NCBI RefSeq assembly: GCF_025370875.1
Contig: NZ_JAMXFD010000024.1
Span: 1-64,000, forward strand
DNA from: Laspinema palackyanum D2c
GTDB taxonomy: Bacteria > Cyanobacteriota > Cyanobacteriia > Cyanobacteriales > Laspinemataceae
DNA length: 64,000 bases
Reading direction: 5' to 3'
In this document: piece by piece, positions 45,889 through 55,684 of the stretch
Numbering within the stretch: the stretch's first letter is position 1
How the letters are laid out: every line of letters begins with the position of its first letter
Notes under the pieces: generated by a model
Database searches by the model: none
What the model was told of the DNA's origin: nothing
The model's input: only the letters and a program-made list of their open reading frames with translations
Translations under genes and position numbers: made by a program

Positions 45889-46549
45889 ACTATGACACCA
45901 TGCTTTCGAGACGTTTTCGGTTGTCGGACATTATGACAGAAGGGCGATACCCCGAAGACTCTCGATGGACCGATCGCTGCAAAGAGTATCCCGGGGCTGC
46001 TCCTTTGGCAACATTAGGATGAATTATAAATGTATGACCTCTAGGCGGTAAATAGGTGTTTTATTACACAATTTTAAGTTTTGGTTCAGATTGTCCCGGA
46101 ACGGCCCCTGGGGGCGATCGCCGCTTGACCCGTCTTTTGTAGGGGCCCCGGTGTGTAGAGCCAGAATCTGGCAATATCTTGCTCTGTAACGCTTGAAGCG
46201 GCTTTCGTTACGGGTTAAACCCGAAAATTTTTCATCGTTCTAGGAGTTGACTTCAAGGCAGTTCCGGGAGCAATTTCGGGAGTCAGGGTCGGTTAGTCAT
46301 GCTTATTAATTGTGAGGAATTCTTGACGTGCAGTCTCTAAACGGGCGATCGCTGGGTTGGAACGGTTGATCCCGCTCTGAGGGACCTCCTTCTGTTGCTC
46401 ATTCCGAATTACTAATCCTCAAAAGGGCTAGGTCCCTTTCCAGGGACCTGGAAATTATGAAGATGAGCCAAGGGCCGCGATCGCGACACCAAAAATCAGC
46501 TAAAATCGGTAAAAATCACGGCAAACTTATCGTTAATAGTAGAAGTCCT
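45889..46549. other. Gene-free intergenic stretch
   Basis: About 660 bp between divergent genes. It holds several HIP1 sites and a small GTAGGGGCCCC palindromic piece near 46140-46150, but no convincing gene or known RNA. Promoters of glgP and the aminotransferase must lie here. The in-frame extension of the aminotransferase to 46457 is rich in basic residues and looks non-coding. Confidence 0.5.
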
Positions 46550-47827
46550 ATGAATCCCGATCTGACTAAATTTGGTGAACAGATGTCCCAGCTTACTGGA
46601 GTACGGGCCATCATGAAAGATATTAGTGAAACCTTACGCGCCGGTGCAGATCGGGATTTAATTAATATGAGTGCCGGAAACCCGGTCATTTTGCCCGAGG
46701 TTGAACAGTTGTGGCGCGATTGTACAGCAGATTTACTCTCGTCCTCCGAGTATGGGGAAGTCGTCTGTCGCTACGGAGAATCCCAAGGGTATCAGCCGTT
46801 TATTGATGTCATCAAAGCAGATTTTAACAAGCGCTATGGATTAAACCTGAGCGATCGCAATATTCTGATTACTCCAGGCAGTCAATGCCTTTACTTTTTT
46901 GCCGCCAATACTTTAGGTGGATATACCACCAGTGGACAACTCAAGCAAATTGTCTTACCCCTGAGTCCGGATTATACTGGGTATGGGGGAGTTAGCTTAG
47001 TCCCGGAATCTTTAATTGCCTATAAACCCACCTTAGATTTGGATGCAACAGCACATCGGTTTAAATATCGTCCAGATTTCAGCCAATTAGAGATTAATGA
47101 AAATGCCGGTTGTGTAATTTTTTCTCGTCCCTGTAATCCCACGGGGAATGTGCTAACTGAGGACGAGGTGAAGAAAATAGCCGCAATGGCAGCACCGTAT
47201 GACGTGCCAGTGTTTGTGGATTCGGCCTATGCACCGCCCTATCCGGCGTTAAATTTTACCGATATGACGCCGATTTTTGGCGGAAATATTATTCATTGTA
47301 TGAGTTTGTCCAAGGCGGGGTTACCTGGAGAGCGAATTGGGATTGCGATCGGGGATGAACGCACAATTCAGATTTTGCAATCCTTCCAAACCAACCTCTG
47401 TATTCACTCCTCTCGGTATGGACAGGCGATCGCAGCACGGGCGATCGCATCCGGAGCATTAGGCGAAATTGCCGAAACCGTCATCCGTCCCTACTACCAG
47501 CAAAAATTCACCGTCCTAGAAACCACCCTCGATCGCGCCATGCCAAAAGACCTCCCCTGGTTCTTGCATCGCGGTGAAGGCGCAATTTTTGCCTGGATGT
47601 GGTTCCAAGACTTACCGATGACGGATTGGGAACTCTATCAAGAATTGAAAAAAGTCGGAGTCATAGCCGTTCCCGGCAGCAGTTTCTTCCCCGGATTACG
47701 CGAAGATTGGAAACACAAACATGAATGTATTCGCCTAAGTTTAACCGCTAGTGATGAAGCCATCGAAATGGGCATGGAACGGTTAGCAAAAGTGGTTGAA
47801 AAAGTGTTTCAAGGCGTCATTGCCTAA
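46550..47827 (+). CDS. Valine-pyruvate transaminase-like PLP aminotransferase
   Basis: From ATG 46550 (MNPDLTKFGEQMSQLTGVRA) the protein has 425 residues of fold-type I, AvtA/MalY-like class. Motifs are MSAGNPVILPEVEQLW, ITPGSQCLYFF, VIFSRPCNPTGNV, VFVDSAYAPPYPAL and SLSKAGLPGERIG with Lys255. It probably makes valine or alanine by transamination. An upstream in-frame ATG at 46457 is less likely. Two tandem AGAAACCGGG-type repeats follow the stop. Confidence 0.85.
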   Translation: MNPDLTKFGEQMSQLTGVRAIMKDISETLRAGADRDLINMSAGNPVILPEVEQLWRDCTADLLSSSEYGEVVCRYGESQGYQPFIDVIKADFNKRYGLNLSDRNILITPGSQCLYFFAANTLGGYTTSGQLKQIVLPLSPDYTGYGGVSLVPESLIAYKPTLDLDATAHRFKYRPDFSQLEINENAGCVIFSRPCNPTGNVLTEDEVKKIAAMAAPYDVPVFVDSAYAPPYPALNFTDMTPIFGGNIIHCMSLSKAGLPGERIGIAIGDERTIQILQSFQTNLCIHSSRYGQAIAARAIASGALGEIAETVIRPYYQQKFTVLETTLDRAMPKDLPWFLHRGEGAIFAWMWFQDLPMTDWELYQELKKVGVIAVPGSSFFPGLREDWKHKHECIRLSLTASDEAIEMGMERLAKVVEKVFQGVIA

Positions 47828-47852
47828 CTCAATTCTATCTAAATCTCCCGCC

Positions 47853-48016
47853 AAGATTCAGAAACCGGGTTTCTTACCTAAACTTAGGCAACCTACCCAA
47901 ATTTAGGCAGAAACCCGGTTTCTAACCCCCGGCAAAGATTCAGAAACCGGGTTTCTTACCTAAACTTAGGCAATCCACCCAAATTGACGCAGAAACCCGG
48001 TTTCTAGCCCTCGGCA
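47853..48016. repeat. Two tandem 82-bp copies of the AGAAACCGGG inverted repeat
   Basis: Unit 1 starts at 47853 and unit 2 at 47935. Each begins AAGATTC followed by AGAAACCGGGTTTCT, an inner CTAAACTTAGG hairpin, and AGAAACCCGGTTTCT (47909-47923 and 47991-48005). The region 47828-48259 holds nothing else recognisable. Confidence 0.88.
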
Positions 48017-48259
48017 AGAGGAAAAAAGCACTTCATAAAAATTAACGGTTTTCTCGGTAGTTTCACGGATTGACGCTAATTTTTCAACTCCCCTAAAATA
48101 TAGGACGACCCTCTAAGTCAAAAAATACCTAAAATCTCCGGTTGGTGCCTAGAAACTGTTCTCAACAGCAACAACTTGTAAAATTTTATACAGTTTTATA
48201 TCCCGCAACTGGCTCGGTAATTTTTGCTTTTGCCTCAATATAATTCAAGGACAATCATC

Positions 48260-50314
48260 ATGTCTTCTATCGACTCCCAACCCTCTTCTAATCCCGAATC
48301 CAATCCCACTACTGCTGCGATCGCACGTCGCCAGTTTCTCGGTTTATCCGCCAGTGCGGTTCTTGCCCTCACTCTAGGAGGGTGGCCCCAACCCGTCAGT
48401 GCTGATAGTAACGTTTCGGGTACTACAACTGAGGGTGATTCCAATGTAAATCTGAATATTAAGGAACGGTATCGAATTTTTGTTCCTAATATTACGGTGG
48501 CCCGAGGGGGTCAGGCAAAAGTTGTATTGCGATCGGGCGAAGATTTCACCATCGATATCCCTCGCCGAGTCGCCGATCAGAGTGAATTTACAATCAAAGG
48601 CAAAGGTCTTCAAGGCAACGATATTGTAATTGTCATGCATACCTTATATGAACCAAGCGCAAAAATTCAGGAAAGCATAGAATATGAAATAGAATCAGCC
48701 GGATTTATCCAAGATGTGACGAAAGAAAACTGCCAAGAAGCTTATTTGCAAATCACAGAGGGAAAATATTTTGAGGATCTCGCAACCTTAGAGTTACTAG
48801 ATTATGTAGTTGCCTCTTCTAAATTAGATGAAAAAATTCAGCAGCGCTACGAAATTGCCAGTCAAAGCTCTCGATTGGTGGCAATTGAGGAAGCTATTGA
48901 GAAGGTTTTGGCGAACTCCGAGTTAAACCCAAATGAGAAACAAGTGATCCGGGGAACCCACCAATATGTGCGCGCTGGTGACCCTGTACCGAACTTTGAA
49001 GATCTCACCGATCTAGCTGCTATCATTGCCGGTACTGAATTAAGTCCCGGACTTAAGCAATATTACTTACAAGCTATTGCTACAGCTAAAGCAGTAACCG
49101 CTGATTTTATCATTGTTCAATTAATTGCAGACCCCCAACAAAGCCCCCAATTGAATGAGGAAGAGCGGAGCAAGTATTTACAAGTTTATCAGCAGGTCCG
49201 TGATGGACAAAAAGTTTCAGACCAAGAAACGTTGAAGGGGTTAGATCAATTGATTGCCAATTCTAACATCCTTGAAACCTGTAAAGTGCTGTATTCATTG
49301 GCACAAGACCGCTTTTTTGAAGATGCAGCATCAGCACAAGAAGATTTTGGAGATCTGAGGCAAGTCGCAAATAAAGTGAAACGTACTGGTGCTGGTATTG
49401 TCCCCACTGCGACCAACGCCCTTAGTTTGTTGGGAGTAGAAGCAGGAACAGGCGTAACAATTAGCTCTTTGAGTGGAGCAGCCGCTACAAATGCAACGTT
49501 AGCAGCTTTAGGTGGGGGTTCGATCGCCACAGGTGGTTTTGGGATGCTGGGTGGTTTAGCCGTTGCCACAGGTGGAGCCGCTTTAATTGGTGCAGCCGGA
49601 ATCCTTTCCATTGCGCTAGTGTCTCAAATGGATGGACAAGATTTAAAAAACTTAGGAGTAGCTGGACTGACTGGCACTTTAGCGGGTGCAGCGGCTGTTT
49701 TTGTTGCCTGGACAGGTGTCAGCGCTTTGGGTATTGCGGGTACTTTATCGGGAGCCGCTGCGATTACTGCTACCATATCAGCCTTGGGTGGACTGAGTGT
49801 ACTTACTGGGGGCGCATCCCTGGTAGCATTTGGTACAGGTTATGTGGTTTGGTCAGTTTTAAAGGGGAATAAGAAGCGAGATAATAATATCTTGCATCAG
49901 TTGGAAAGTCGTCTATACACTTTTATTGAAGAACTGAGTGTAGATGATAGTTTGTTTGCTTTTCTCAAAACAAAGCTCCCCCAAGAGAACTATTATGCAG
50001 CAGAAGTATTTTTTGCTCCTAATATTCCCCTAGATAAATTAACCACAGCTTTGAAAAAGTGGGGAACAGTTGGCAAGGAAGAAAAAATATTGTCGTTCGT
50101 AGATACCAGCATATTAGACAATGGTAAGGCGGGAATATTATTAACAAATCAAGGAATAATTTGGAAAAGTATTGCTTCAAGTGGACATCTTAAATTTTCT
50201 GAAATCAACACATATTTTTCGGGAAAGATAGCTGATTTGCTAATTCATGAGGAGGATAGTTCTCAATTTGCTGATGTGATTTGGGAACTTCACAATAAAT
50301 TTGGCAAGACTTAG
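48260..50314 (+). CDS. Tat-exported hypothetical protein with glycine-rich hydrophobic region
   Basis: From ATG 48260 (AAGG upstream) the protein has 684 residues. A twin-arginine signal, ARRQFLGLSASAVLALTL (R23 R24), points to folded export. Residues about 60-110 are beta-rich (YRIFVPNITVARGGQAKVVL), 110-370 helical and acidic. Residues about 390-540 are a Gly/Ala-rich hydrophobic stretch (GGFGMLGGLAVATGGAALIG) resembling glycine-zipper membrane helices of pore formers. The ~140-residue C-terminal domain (KAGILLTNQGIIWKSI) looks like a PH-like sandwich. Function unknown. The next exported protein gene is 74 bp downstream. Confidence 0.8.
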   Translation: MSSIDSQPSSNPESNPTTAAIARRQFLGLSASAVLALTLGGWPQPVSADSNVSGTTTEGDSNVNLNIKERYRIFVPNITVARGGQAKVVLRSGEDFTIDIPRRVADQSEFTIKGKGLQGNDIVIVMHTLYEPSAKIQESIEYEIESAGFIQDVTKENCQEAYLQITEGKYFEDLATLELLDYVVASSKLDEKIQQRYEIASQSSRLVAIEEAIEKVLANSELNPNEKQVIRGTHQYVRAGDPVPNFEDLTDLAAIIAGTELSPGLKQYYLQAIATAKAVTADFIIVQLIADPQQSPQLNEEERSKYLQVYQQVRDGQKVSDQETLKGLDQLIANSNILETCKVLYSLAQDRFFEDAASAQEDFGDLRQVANKVKRTGAGIVPTATNALSLLGVEAGTGVTISSLSGAAATNATLAALGGGSIATGGFGMLGGLAVATGGAALIGAAGILSIALVSQMDGQDLKNLGVAGLTGTLAGAAAVFVAWTGVSALGIAGTLSGAAAITATISALGGLSVLTGGASLVAFGTGYVVWSVLKGNKKRDNNILHQLESRLYTFIEELSVDDSLFAFLKTKLPQENYYAAEVFFAPNIPLDKLTTALKKWGTVGKEEKILSFVDTSILDNGKAGILLTNQGIIWKSIASSGHLKFSEINTYFSGKIADLLIHEEDSSQFADVIWELHNKFGKT

Positions 50315-50388
50315 ATTTTTTTCTTAGCGTTATCGAGCCTTTAACTGTTTTAAAGTAAAAGGCTCATCCTCCTGTTATCCCAACTCCC

Positions 50389-51072
50389 ATGAAACTCCCA
50401 TCCATTCTGATTAGTTTAGGACTCGCATTGTTACTGGTTCTGACTTCCCCGACTTTACCTGGGGCACAAACCTCAGTGCAATGGAATAATCTGGCGATCG
50501 CCTCTCCCATTGCTTCCCCCTGTGCTAACGTCACCACCATTCACAATGACGCTTTGGAACTTCACTACAGTCCCGAGTGTTTAGAGCAAAAACTCCATCT
50601 GAGTGAGTTACTCCATCGCTTAGAACCCTTGATTGCTGAAAAAACTCGCAACAAAATCACCGTCAGCAATCTCAACTATGCGTTAATTCCGGAAGGAATT
50701 CACCTCCAGGCGGATTTAATCGTTAATGTCAAACCGATCGCCCGAAGTGTGCCGGTTGCAGTCTCTCAAGATTTATCCCTGAGTATCCAAGATGGATATC
50801 TCTACATTAAAGCGGGCAAAACTGATATAGAAAGCTCCCAATTACTCATCCAGTCTAGCAAAGGGATGATTATTCAAAAAATTGACCAAGAATTATCCAG
50901 CTTTAACGGTAAAAAGTTGGATGAGGTTTTGGCACTTAACCATCTCAATACTCTGGCAGAACCGATTGGAATTGGTCCAAATGCGGTGGATTTTGTGATT
51001 CAATCCCTTGAAAATAAACTGAACCTGAGTCTTGATGAAAGCGGTTTAACTCTGGCGGTTCGAGTCCGATAA
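50389..51072 (+). CDS. Exported protein of unknown function
   Basis: A 227-residue protein. The signal peptide MKLPSILISLGLALLLVLTS ends near PGAQTS. The mature part alternates beta strands (LEQKLHLSELLHRLEPLIAE, VSNLNYALIPEGIHLQADL), like lipid-binding DUF2993-type proteins, but without clear identity. It lies 74 bp after the Tat-exported protein on the same strand and could be co-transcribed. Confidence 0.72.
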   Translation: MKLPSILISLGLALLLVLTSPTLPGAQTSVQWNNLAIASPIASPCANVTTIHNDALELHYSPECLEQKLHLSELLHRLEPLIAEKTRNKITVSNLNYALIPEGIHLQADLIVNVKPIARSVPVAVSQDLSLSIQDGYLYIKAGKTDIESSQLLIQSSKGMIIQKIDQELSSFNGKKLDEVLALNHLNTLAEPIGIGPNAVDFVIQSLENKLNLSLDESGLTLAVRVR

Positions 51073-51102
51073 ATGAGCGGAGATAGCAAATAGGTTCTCT
51101 AA

Positions 51103-51237
51103 GGGATTCTGGTTGCAGCTACAGTGAGGCGGCTGATTCCTGCGGTTCAACCCATTATGGACGCCCTCATCGCTCAGGCTGGTTTTTGGATTAGTGCAGC
51201 CTTATACACCCGAATTTTACAAGCGGCTGATGAATAA
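51103..51237 (+). pseudogene. C-terminal remnant of a PIN-domain (DUF3368-type) toxin
   Basis: An open stretch reads GILVAATVRRLIPAVQPIMD and ends GFWISAALYTRILQAADE before TAA 51235-51237. This is the usual ending of small cyanobacterial DUF3368 PIN ribonucleases. The N-terminal two thirds, including acidic active-site residues, are missing, and a TAA (51100-51102) directly precedes it. The following 51238-51455 is AT-rich promoter-like DNA. Confidence 0.6.
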
Positions 51238-51455
51238 TCCCTGAGCCCACCCTTGCAGGTATTGTCTATATCATTCTGACTTCCTGCCGCCCCTAGGGCT
51301 TTTTCAGATTAAGCATTATATCATAAAAATTTAAAAAATAAATATATTTCTCAGTGTAGAAAAAATATTTAGAGGTCTGAGTCATTTTATTTTTTGCGCT
51401 ATACTTAGCCTATTCCGTTTACAAGTTCAGTGTTTAGGGACGACTTATTCTGATA

Positions 51456-52574
51456 ATGAATTCACAACAATTGATGAACCGCACTGAGGAAGACTTAATG
51501 ATTCCTCATGCGGAGTATGCGAAGAAATTGCGTCCCCTGTTGCCCAAGGAGGCATTTGAACCCGATCCGGGTAAGTTAGGGATTTTATCGATTAATTTGG
51601 TGATTATGGTCCTGGGTTGGGCGATCGCCTCCACATTAGATCGTTGGCCCGTATTCTTATTATGGCTTTACCTCCCGATCGCCCTGGTGATGGGTAATAG
51701 CATTGTTGTCCTCCTGTTTAGTTCTCATAACCTGATGCATGGCAGTGTTATCAAAAATAAGCGAGTGATGGACATCATGGGGTTTCTGGGATTAACCCTG
51801 TTGTGGATGCCACAGACGATGTGGAAAGCGGTACACAATCGTGAGCATCACAATAAAACCAATTCCATGAATGACCCCGATCGCAACTATTTGGAGGGTC
51901 AGCCCAAAAATTGGGGAAAATGGATTCAAAACCTATTTGTGCCTTCTGCGGAAGTCCATCCCTTGTGGTTAGCAGTCGGAATGACCAGTGCCTGGGGGGT
52001 GCATAACTTCAGAAACATCACCTCGGTGCTGTTTTTCAATGACCAATCCGTAGACTATGTTCCGGCAGCGTTTACCATCACGCCGAAAGAACGACGGGCG
52101 ATCGCATGGGAATTAGTAGCGATCGCAGCGATTCATCTCACCATTTTGTTTTCCCTACAATTTGACCCCATCAAACTCCTACTGAGTTACTTTCTCCCCA
52201 TCGCCATTGGCTATGCCGGGGTCATGTTTTATATTTATACCAATCACATGGTCTCGCCGATGAGCACCATTAACGATCCCACGTTCAACAGCTTATCCAT
52301 CCGAGTTCCTAAACTCTTCGATTGGTTGCACTTGAACTTTTCTTACCACACCGAACATCATATTTTCCCCTATATCAACTCAGACTATTACCCCCTAGTC
52401 CGAGAATTGCTGGAACTGCACTATCCAGGTCGGTTGAAGTTAATCGATGCTACAGAAGCTTGGCGTTTATTGCTCCAAACTCCTCGCCATTATAAAGATG
52501 AAAATACGTTTACCGATTGGTCCGGAGAAAAATCGGTCCCTTGTCCCGTAATCCCGACTTCAGCGAAAAACTGA
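51456..52574 (+). CDS. Membrane fatty acid desaturase family protein
   Basis: A 372-residue protein with four to five membrane helices and three histidine boxes: HNLMH (91-95), HNREHH (127-132) and HTEHH (298-302). These bind a di-iron centre. The enzyme introduces double bonds or hydroxyls in acyl chains or carotenoids, using ferredoxin as electron donor. The exact substrate cannot be told from sequence. The preceding promoter region is AT-rich; a strong terminator follows. Confidence 0.88.
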   Translation: MNSQQLMNRTEEDLMIPHAEYAKKLRPLLPKEAFEPDPGKLGILSINLVIMVLGWAIASTLDRWPVFLLWLYLPIALVMGNSIVVLLFSSHNLMHGSVIKNKRVMDIMGFLGLTLLWMPQTMWKAVHNREHHNKTNSMNDPDRNYLEGQPKNWGKWIQNLFVPSAEVHPLWLAVGMTSAWGVHNFRNITSVLFFNDQSVDYVPAAFTITPKERRAIAWELVAIAAIHLTILFSLQFDPIKLLLSYFLPIAIGYAGVMFYIYTNHMVSPMSTINDPTFNSLSIRVPKLFDWLHLNFSYHTEHHIFPYINSDYYPLVRELLELHYPGRLKLIDATEAWRLLLQTPRHYKDENTFTDWSGEKSVPCPVIPTSAKN

Positions 52575-52585
52575 CAATCAAGCAA

Positions 52586-52619
52586 AAACAACCGACACTC
52601 TTTAGGGTGTCGGTTGTTT
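52586..52619. terminator. Bidirectional terminator between desaturase and rbcS
   Basis: AAACAACCGACAC and GTGTCGGTTGTTT form 13-bp arms around TCTTTAGG. It serves both the desaturase gene (plus strand) and the RuBisCO operon (minus strand). Confidence 0.85.
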
Positions 52620-52697
52620 CTTGAGTCTACCTATAAAGTAGGGGAAACGAACTTGTTTCCCCTACCCCGCAAACTATGTGAGAATTATTTCACAAAC

Positions 52698-53033
52698 TTA
52701 GAAGCGGCTGGTGTTGGGTTTGTGGATGATAAAGCTCATCACTTGGCACTGCTTGATGTTATCAAAACCCACAACGCGGATGAAGCAGCTGGGGTATTCG
52801 CTACGGCAGGCTTGGACTTCAGCCATCACTTCTTGGACAGAACGTGCGTTGAACAAAGGCAACTTCCACAGGGTCCAGTAGTAAACCGTGGGGTCAGAGT
52901 TTTCATTGAACTCAATGGCAGGAATGTAGCCTTGGTCAATGATGTACTGAATCTGCTTACCAATCTGTGCATCAGACAGAGGGGGCAGATAGGAAAGGGT
53001 TTCGTAACGACGCTCTTTTGGCAGAGTTTTCAT
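52698..53033 (-). CDS. rbcS: RuBisCO small subunit
   Basis: A 111-residue protein starting [20 protein letters not shown], the standard cyanobacterial form IB N-terminus, with [13 protein letters not shown] and a short Val-Gly-Phe-Asp end ([14 protein letters not shown]). It assembles with RbcL as L8S8 in the carboxysome and fixes CO2. The frame extends to 53102, but those extra 23 residues are not part of the family. Last gene of the rbcL-rbcX-rbcS operon. Confidence 0.97.
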   Translation of the reverse strand: MKTLPKERRYETLSYLPPLSDAQIGKQIQYIIDQGYIPAIEFNENSDPTVYYWTLWKLPLFNARSVQEVMAEVQACRSEYPSCFIRVVGFDNIKQCQVMSFIIHKPNTSRF

Positions 53034-53107
53034 AATTCTTTGTCTCTTTGCTGCGGGATCTACAAGGATTGGCGGTTTAGGCCAGCAATAAATCACCACC
53101 AACCGGA

Positions 53108-53488
53108 TCAGGGTTCCGTTTCCGTCTCTGGGGCTGACTCAGGTAGGGGTAATCCCGTGACTGTTCTTTCCAGATACTGCTTCCGGTGGTCGATGTTGGC
53201 TTGCATGATGCCAGTCAGAACCATTTCAGGCAAGAACTCTGTAATTTCCTCGGCGATATGTTCGCGCACGGTCATGATCCGAATCGCCAAGTCTGGCTTT
53301 TCGTGAAGCAACGTCTCGATGTACGTTTCTCCATTTTGGATATTGGCCGTGGCAGAAAAGTTTTGCAACCAATAGGCCAAGGGAGGATTAGTTTCGTTCA
53401 GTTGACTGACTACGATTCGCATGGCTTGGTAGGTCAAATAGCTGCTCATGACTTTGGCAGTATCTTTGGCAATTTGTTTTAAATCCAT
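53108..53488 (-). CDS. rbcX: RuBisCO assembly chaperone RbcX
   Basis: A 126-residue all-helical protein: [60 protein letters not shown]. The dimer binds the C-terminal peptide of RbcL and aids L8 core assembly. It sits between rbcL and rbcS, the usual cyanobacterial order. Confidence 0.96.
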   Translation of the reverse strand: MDLKQIAKDTAKVMSSYLTYQAMRIVVSQLNETNPPLAYWLQNFSATANIQNGETYIETLLHEKPDLAIRIMTVREHIAEEITEFLPEMVLTGIMQANIDHRKQYLERTVTGLPLPESAPETETEP

Positions 53489-53688
53489 ATTGTTGGCAAG
53501 GTTTGATATCGGCGGTTATTTATGACTACCATCCGCGATCGCAGCGGTTGGTTGCACCTTTCGTTGGGTACAAACCATAACCCGGATCTCGTTTATCAAA
53601 CAGCGTAGGGGAATACTTTCCTCCCAAGGTTGCCGGATTTTGCCGTGATACTGCACTGAAGCTAGAGCGCTTGCCTGACTAGAGAAAG

Positions 53689-53722
53689 GTTAACCGTTTT
53701 CCCTCTGAGGTAAACGGTTAAC
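53689..53722 (-). terminator. Hairpin in the rbcL-rbcX gap
   Basis: GTTAACCGTTT and AAACGGTTAAC form 11-bp arms. It lies 22 bases after the rbcL stop, in a 255-bp intercistronic region. There is only a short T stretch, so it probably attenuates or stabilises, lowering rbcX/rbcS relative to rbcL. Confidence 0.6.
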
Positions 53723-53743
53723 TTTTCTACTAAGGATCCGTCA

Positions 53744-55174
53744 TCAGACGGTATCCATCGCCTCGAACTCAAACTTGATTTCTTTCCAGAGGTCAAGGGC
53801 GACAGCCAACTCAGGAGACCAACGTCCGGCTTCACGGAGGACGTCATTCCCTTCACGAGCCAAGTTGCGGCCTTCGTTACGAGCTTGGATACAGGCTTCC
53901 AAGGCAACACGGTTGGCGGTTGCACCGGGAGCATTACCCCAGGGGTGACCCAAGGTCCCACCACCAAATTGCAGTACGGAGTCATCACCGAAGATTTCCA
54001 CGAGAGCAGGCATATGCCATACGTGAATACCACCGGAAGCAACAGCCATCACCCCAGGCATGGATGCCCAGTCTTGGGTGAAGTAAATCCCACGAGATTT
54101 ATCTTGTTCGATATAGTTTTCGCGGAGCAGATCCACGAAGCCCATCGTGATGCCACGTTCGCCTTCGAGTTTACCCACAACGGTTCCGGTGTGGATGTGG
54201 TCACCACCGGACATCCGCAAGCACTTGGCAAGCAGACGGAAGTGGATACCATGATTTTTCTGACGGTCGATAACTGCGTGCATAGCACGGTGGATGTGGA
54301 GCAGGACTCCGTTATCGCGGCACCAGTGAGCCAAGGTGGTGTTGGCGGTGAACCCTGCGGTTAAGAAGTCATGCATGATGATGGGCATTTCGAGTTCTTT
54401 GGCGAACTCAGCCCGTTTCAGCATTTCTTCGCAGGTGGGGGCGGTTACGTTGAGGTAGTGGCCCTTGATTTCGCCAGTTTCTGCCTGAGCTTTATGGATG
54501 GCGTCAGCAACGAACAAGAAGCGATCGCGCCAGCGTTGGAACGGCTGGGAGTTGATGTTTTCGTCGTCTTTGGTGAAGTCCAAACCACCGCGCAAGCATT
54601 CATATACTGCACGACCGTAGTTCTTCGCAGATAAACCGAGTTTCGGTTTGATCGTGCAACCCAGCATGGGACGACCATATTTGTTGAGTTTGTCGCGCTC
54701 AACTTGGATGCCGTGCGGAGGACCTTGGAAGGTCTTCAGGTAGGCAACGGGAATCCGCATATCTTCCAAGCGGAGTGCACGCAAGGCTTTGAAACCAAAC
54801 ACGTTCCCCACGATGGAGGTCAGCATATTGGTAACAGAACCTTCCTCAAACAAGTCGAGGGGGTAGGCAACGTAAGCGATATATTGGTTCTCTTCGTTGG
54901 GTACCGCTTCGATGTCATAGCAACGGCCTTTGTACCGATCCAAATCGGTCAAAAGGTCGGTCCAGACGGTGGTCCAGGTTCCGGTAGAAGATTCAGCAGC
55001 TACGGCGGCTCCTGCTTCTTCGGGGGGAACTCCGGGCTGAGGGGTCATCCGGAATGCTGCCAAGACATCGGTATCTTTGGGAGTGTAATCCGGCGTGTAG
55101 TAAGTCAGTCTATAATCTTTAACGCCAGCTTGGTAGCCGGTTTTTGCTTGAGTCTGGGTTGAACTGTAAGACAT
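53744..55174 (-). CDS. rbcL: RuBisCO large subunit, form IB
   Basis: A 476-residue protein: [72 protein letters not shown] with carbamylated Lys202, [17 protein letters not shown] (loop 6) and [12 protein letters not shown]. It carboxylates or oxygenates ribulose bisphosphate in carboxysomes. AGGGGG lies three bases before ATG 55174. First gene of the operon. Confidence 0.99.
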   Translation of the reverse strand: MSYSSTQTQAKTGYQAGVKDYRLTYYTPDYTPKDTDVLAAFRMTPQPGVPPEEAGAAVAAESSTGTWTTVWTDLLTDLDRYKGRCYDIEAVPNEENQYIAYVAYPLDLFEEGSVTNMLTSIVGNVFGFKALRALRLEDMRIPVAYLKTFQGPPHGIQVERDKLNKYGRPMLGCTIKPKLGLSAKNYGRAVYECLRGGLDFTKDDENINSQPFQRWRDRFLFVADAIHKAQAETGEIKGHYLNVTAPTCEEMLKRAEFAKELEMPIIMHDFLTAGFTANTTLAHWCRDNGVLLHIHRAMHAVIDRQKNHGIHFRLLAKCLRMSGGDHIHTGTVVGKLEGERGITMGFVDLLRENYIEQDKSRGIYFTQDWASMPGVMAVASGGIHVWHMPALVEIFGDDSVLQFGGGTLGHPWGNAPGATANRVALEACIQARNEGRNLAREGNDVLREAGRWSPELAVALDLWKEIKFEFEAMDTV

Positions 55175-55684
55175 AATCCCCCTTCCTAGGAATCATCGGA
55201 ATCATCGAAAATCGTTGCAGTTGTCCTGGTTTTTAGTTTTCCTGACAAGTTATGCACTTATCATAGGCACTATTGCTTACCGGCCCCGCGTCGGGGATCA
55301 GTGAAGCGAAATCAGTCGGCTGCTTCGTTTTGCTGCATAACAATAGTATCAGGAAAACAATAAGTTAAACATCATTGTTCTTTTATTCTTAGATAATATT
55401 TCTTTATTTTTCGTTATAAATATTAATTTTTTGTTATAATAAAAAATGGCAATTTTCCAGTATAATGAAACGCTCAATTTTGAGAGAACGGGCCGAATTT
55501 CGGTCTGGGGAGCAGCAGGAACGATACAATTGATCGCAGTTGAGAAGGCGATGGAGTCTGCGTCCTGACCCGGATAGAGCAGGGAGGAACGTTCAAGAAT
55601 GCGATCGCCTCCTTTGCCTTGCGACCCTTTAACCTTGATCCCCTTTCTTGAGCGATCGCCCCTGGGGGTGATTTTAAAAAACTT
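55175..55684. promoter_or_regulatory. rbcL leader/promoter region and divergent gap to the kinase gene
   Basis: About 510 bp. Next to rbcL there is a direct repeat GGAATCATCG (55191 and 55200 region), a GC-rich portion, then strongly AT-rich DNA at 55360-55450 suitable for promoters. Further on toward the kinase gene HIP1 sites occur. No gene is seen. A LysR-type (CcmR/RbcR) operator would be expected here but I cannot point to one. Confidence 0.4.

Noticed and set aside
53885-55162. Several plus-strand frames opposite rbcL
   Set aside because: rbcL is certain, and the antisense frames follow from its codon bias.
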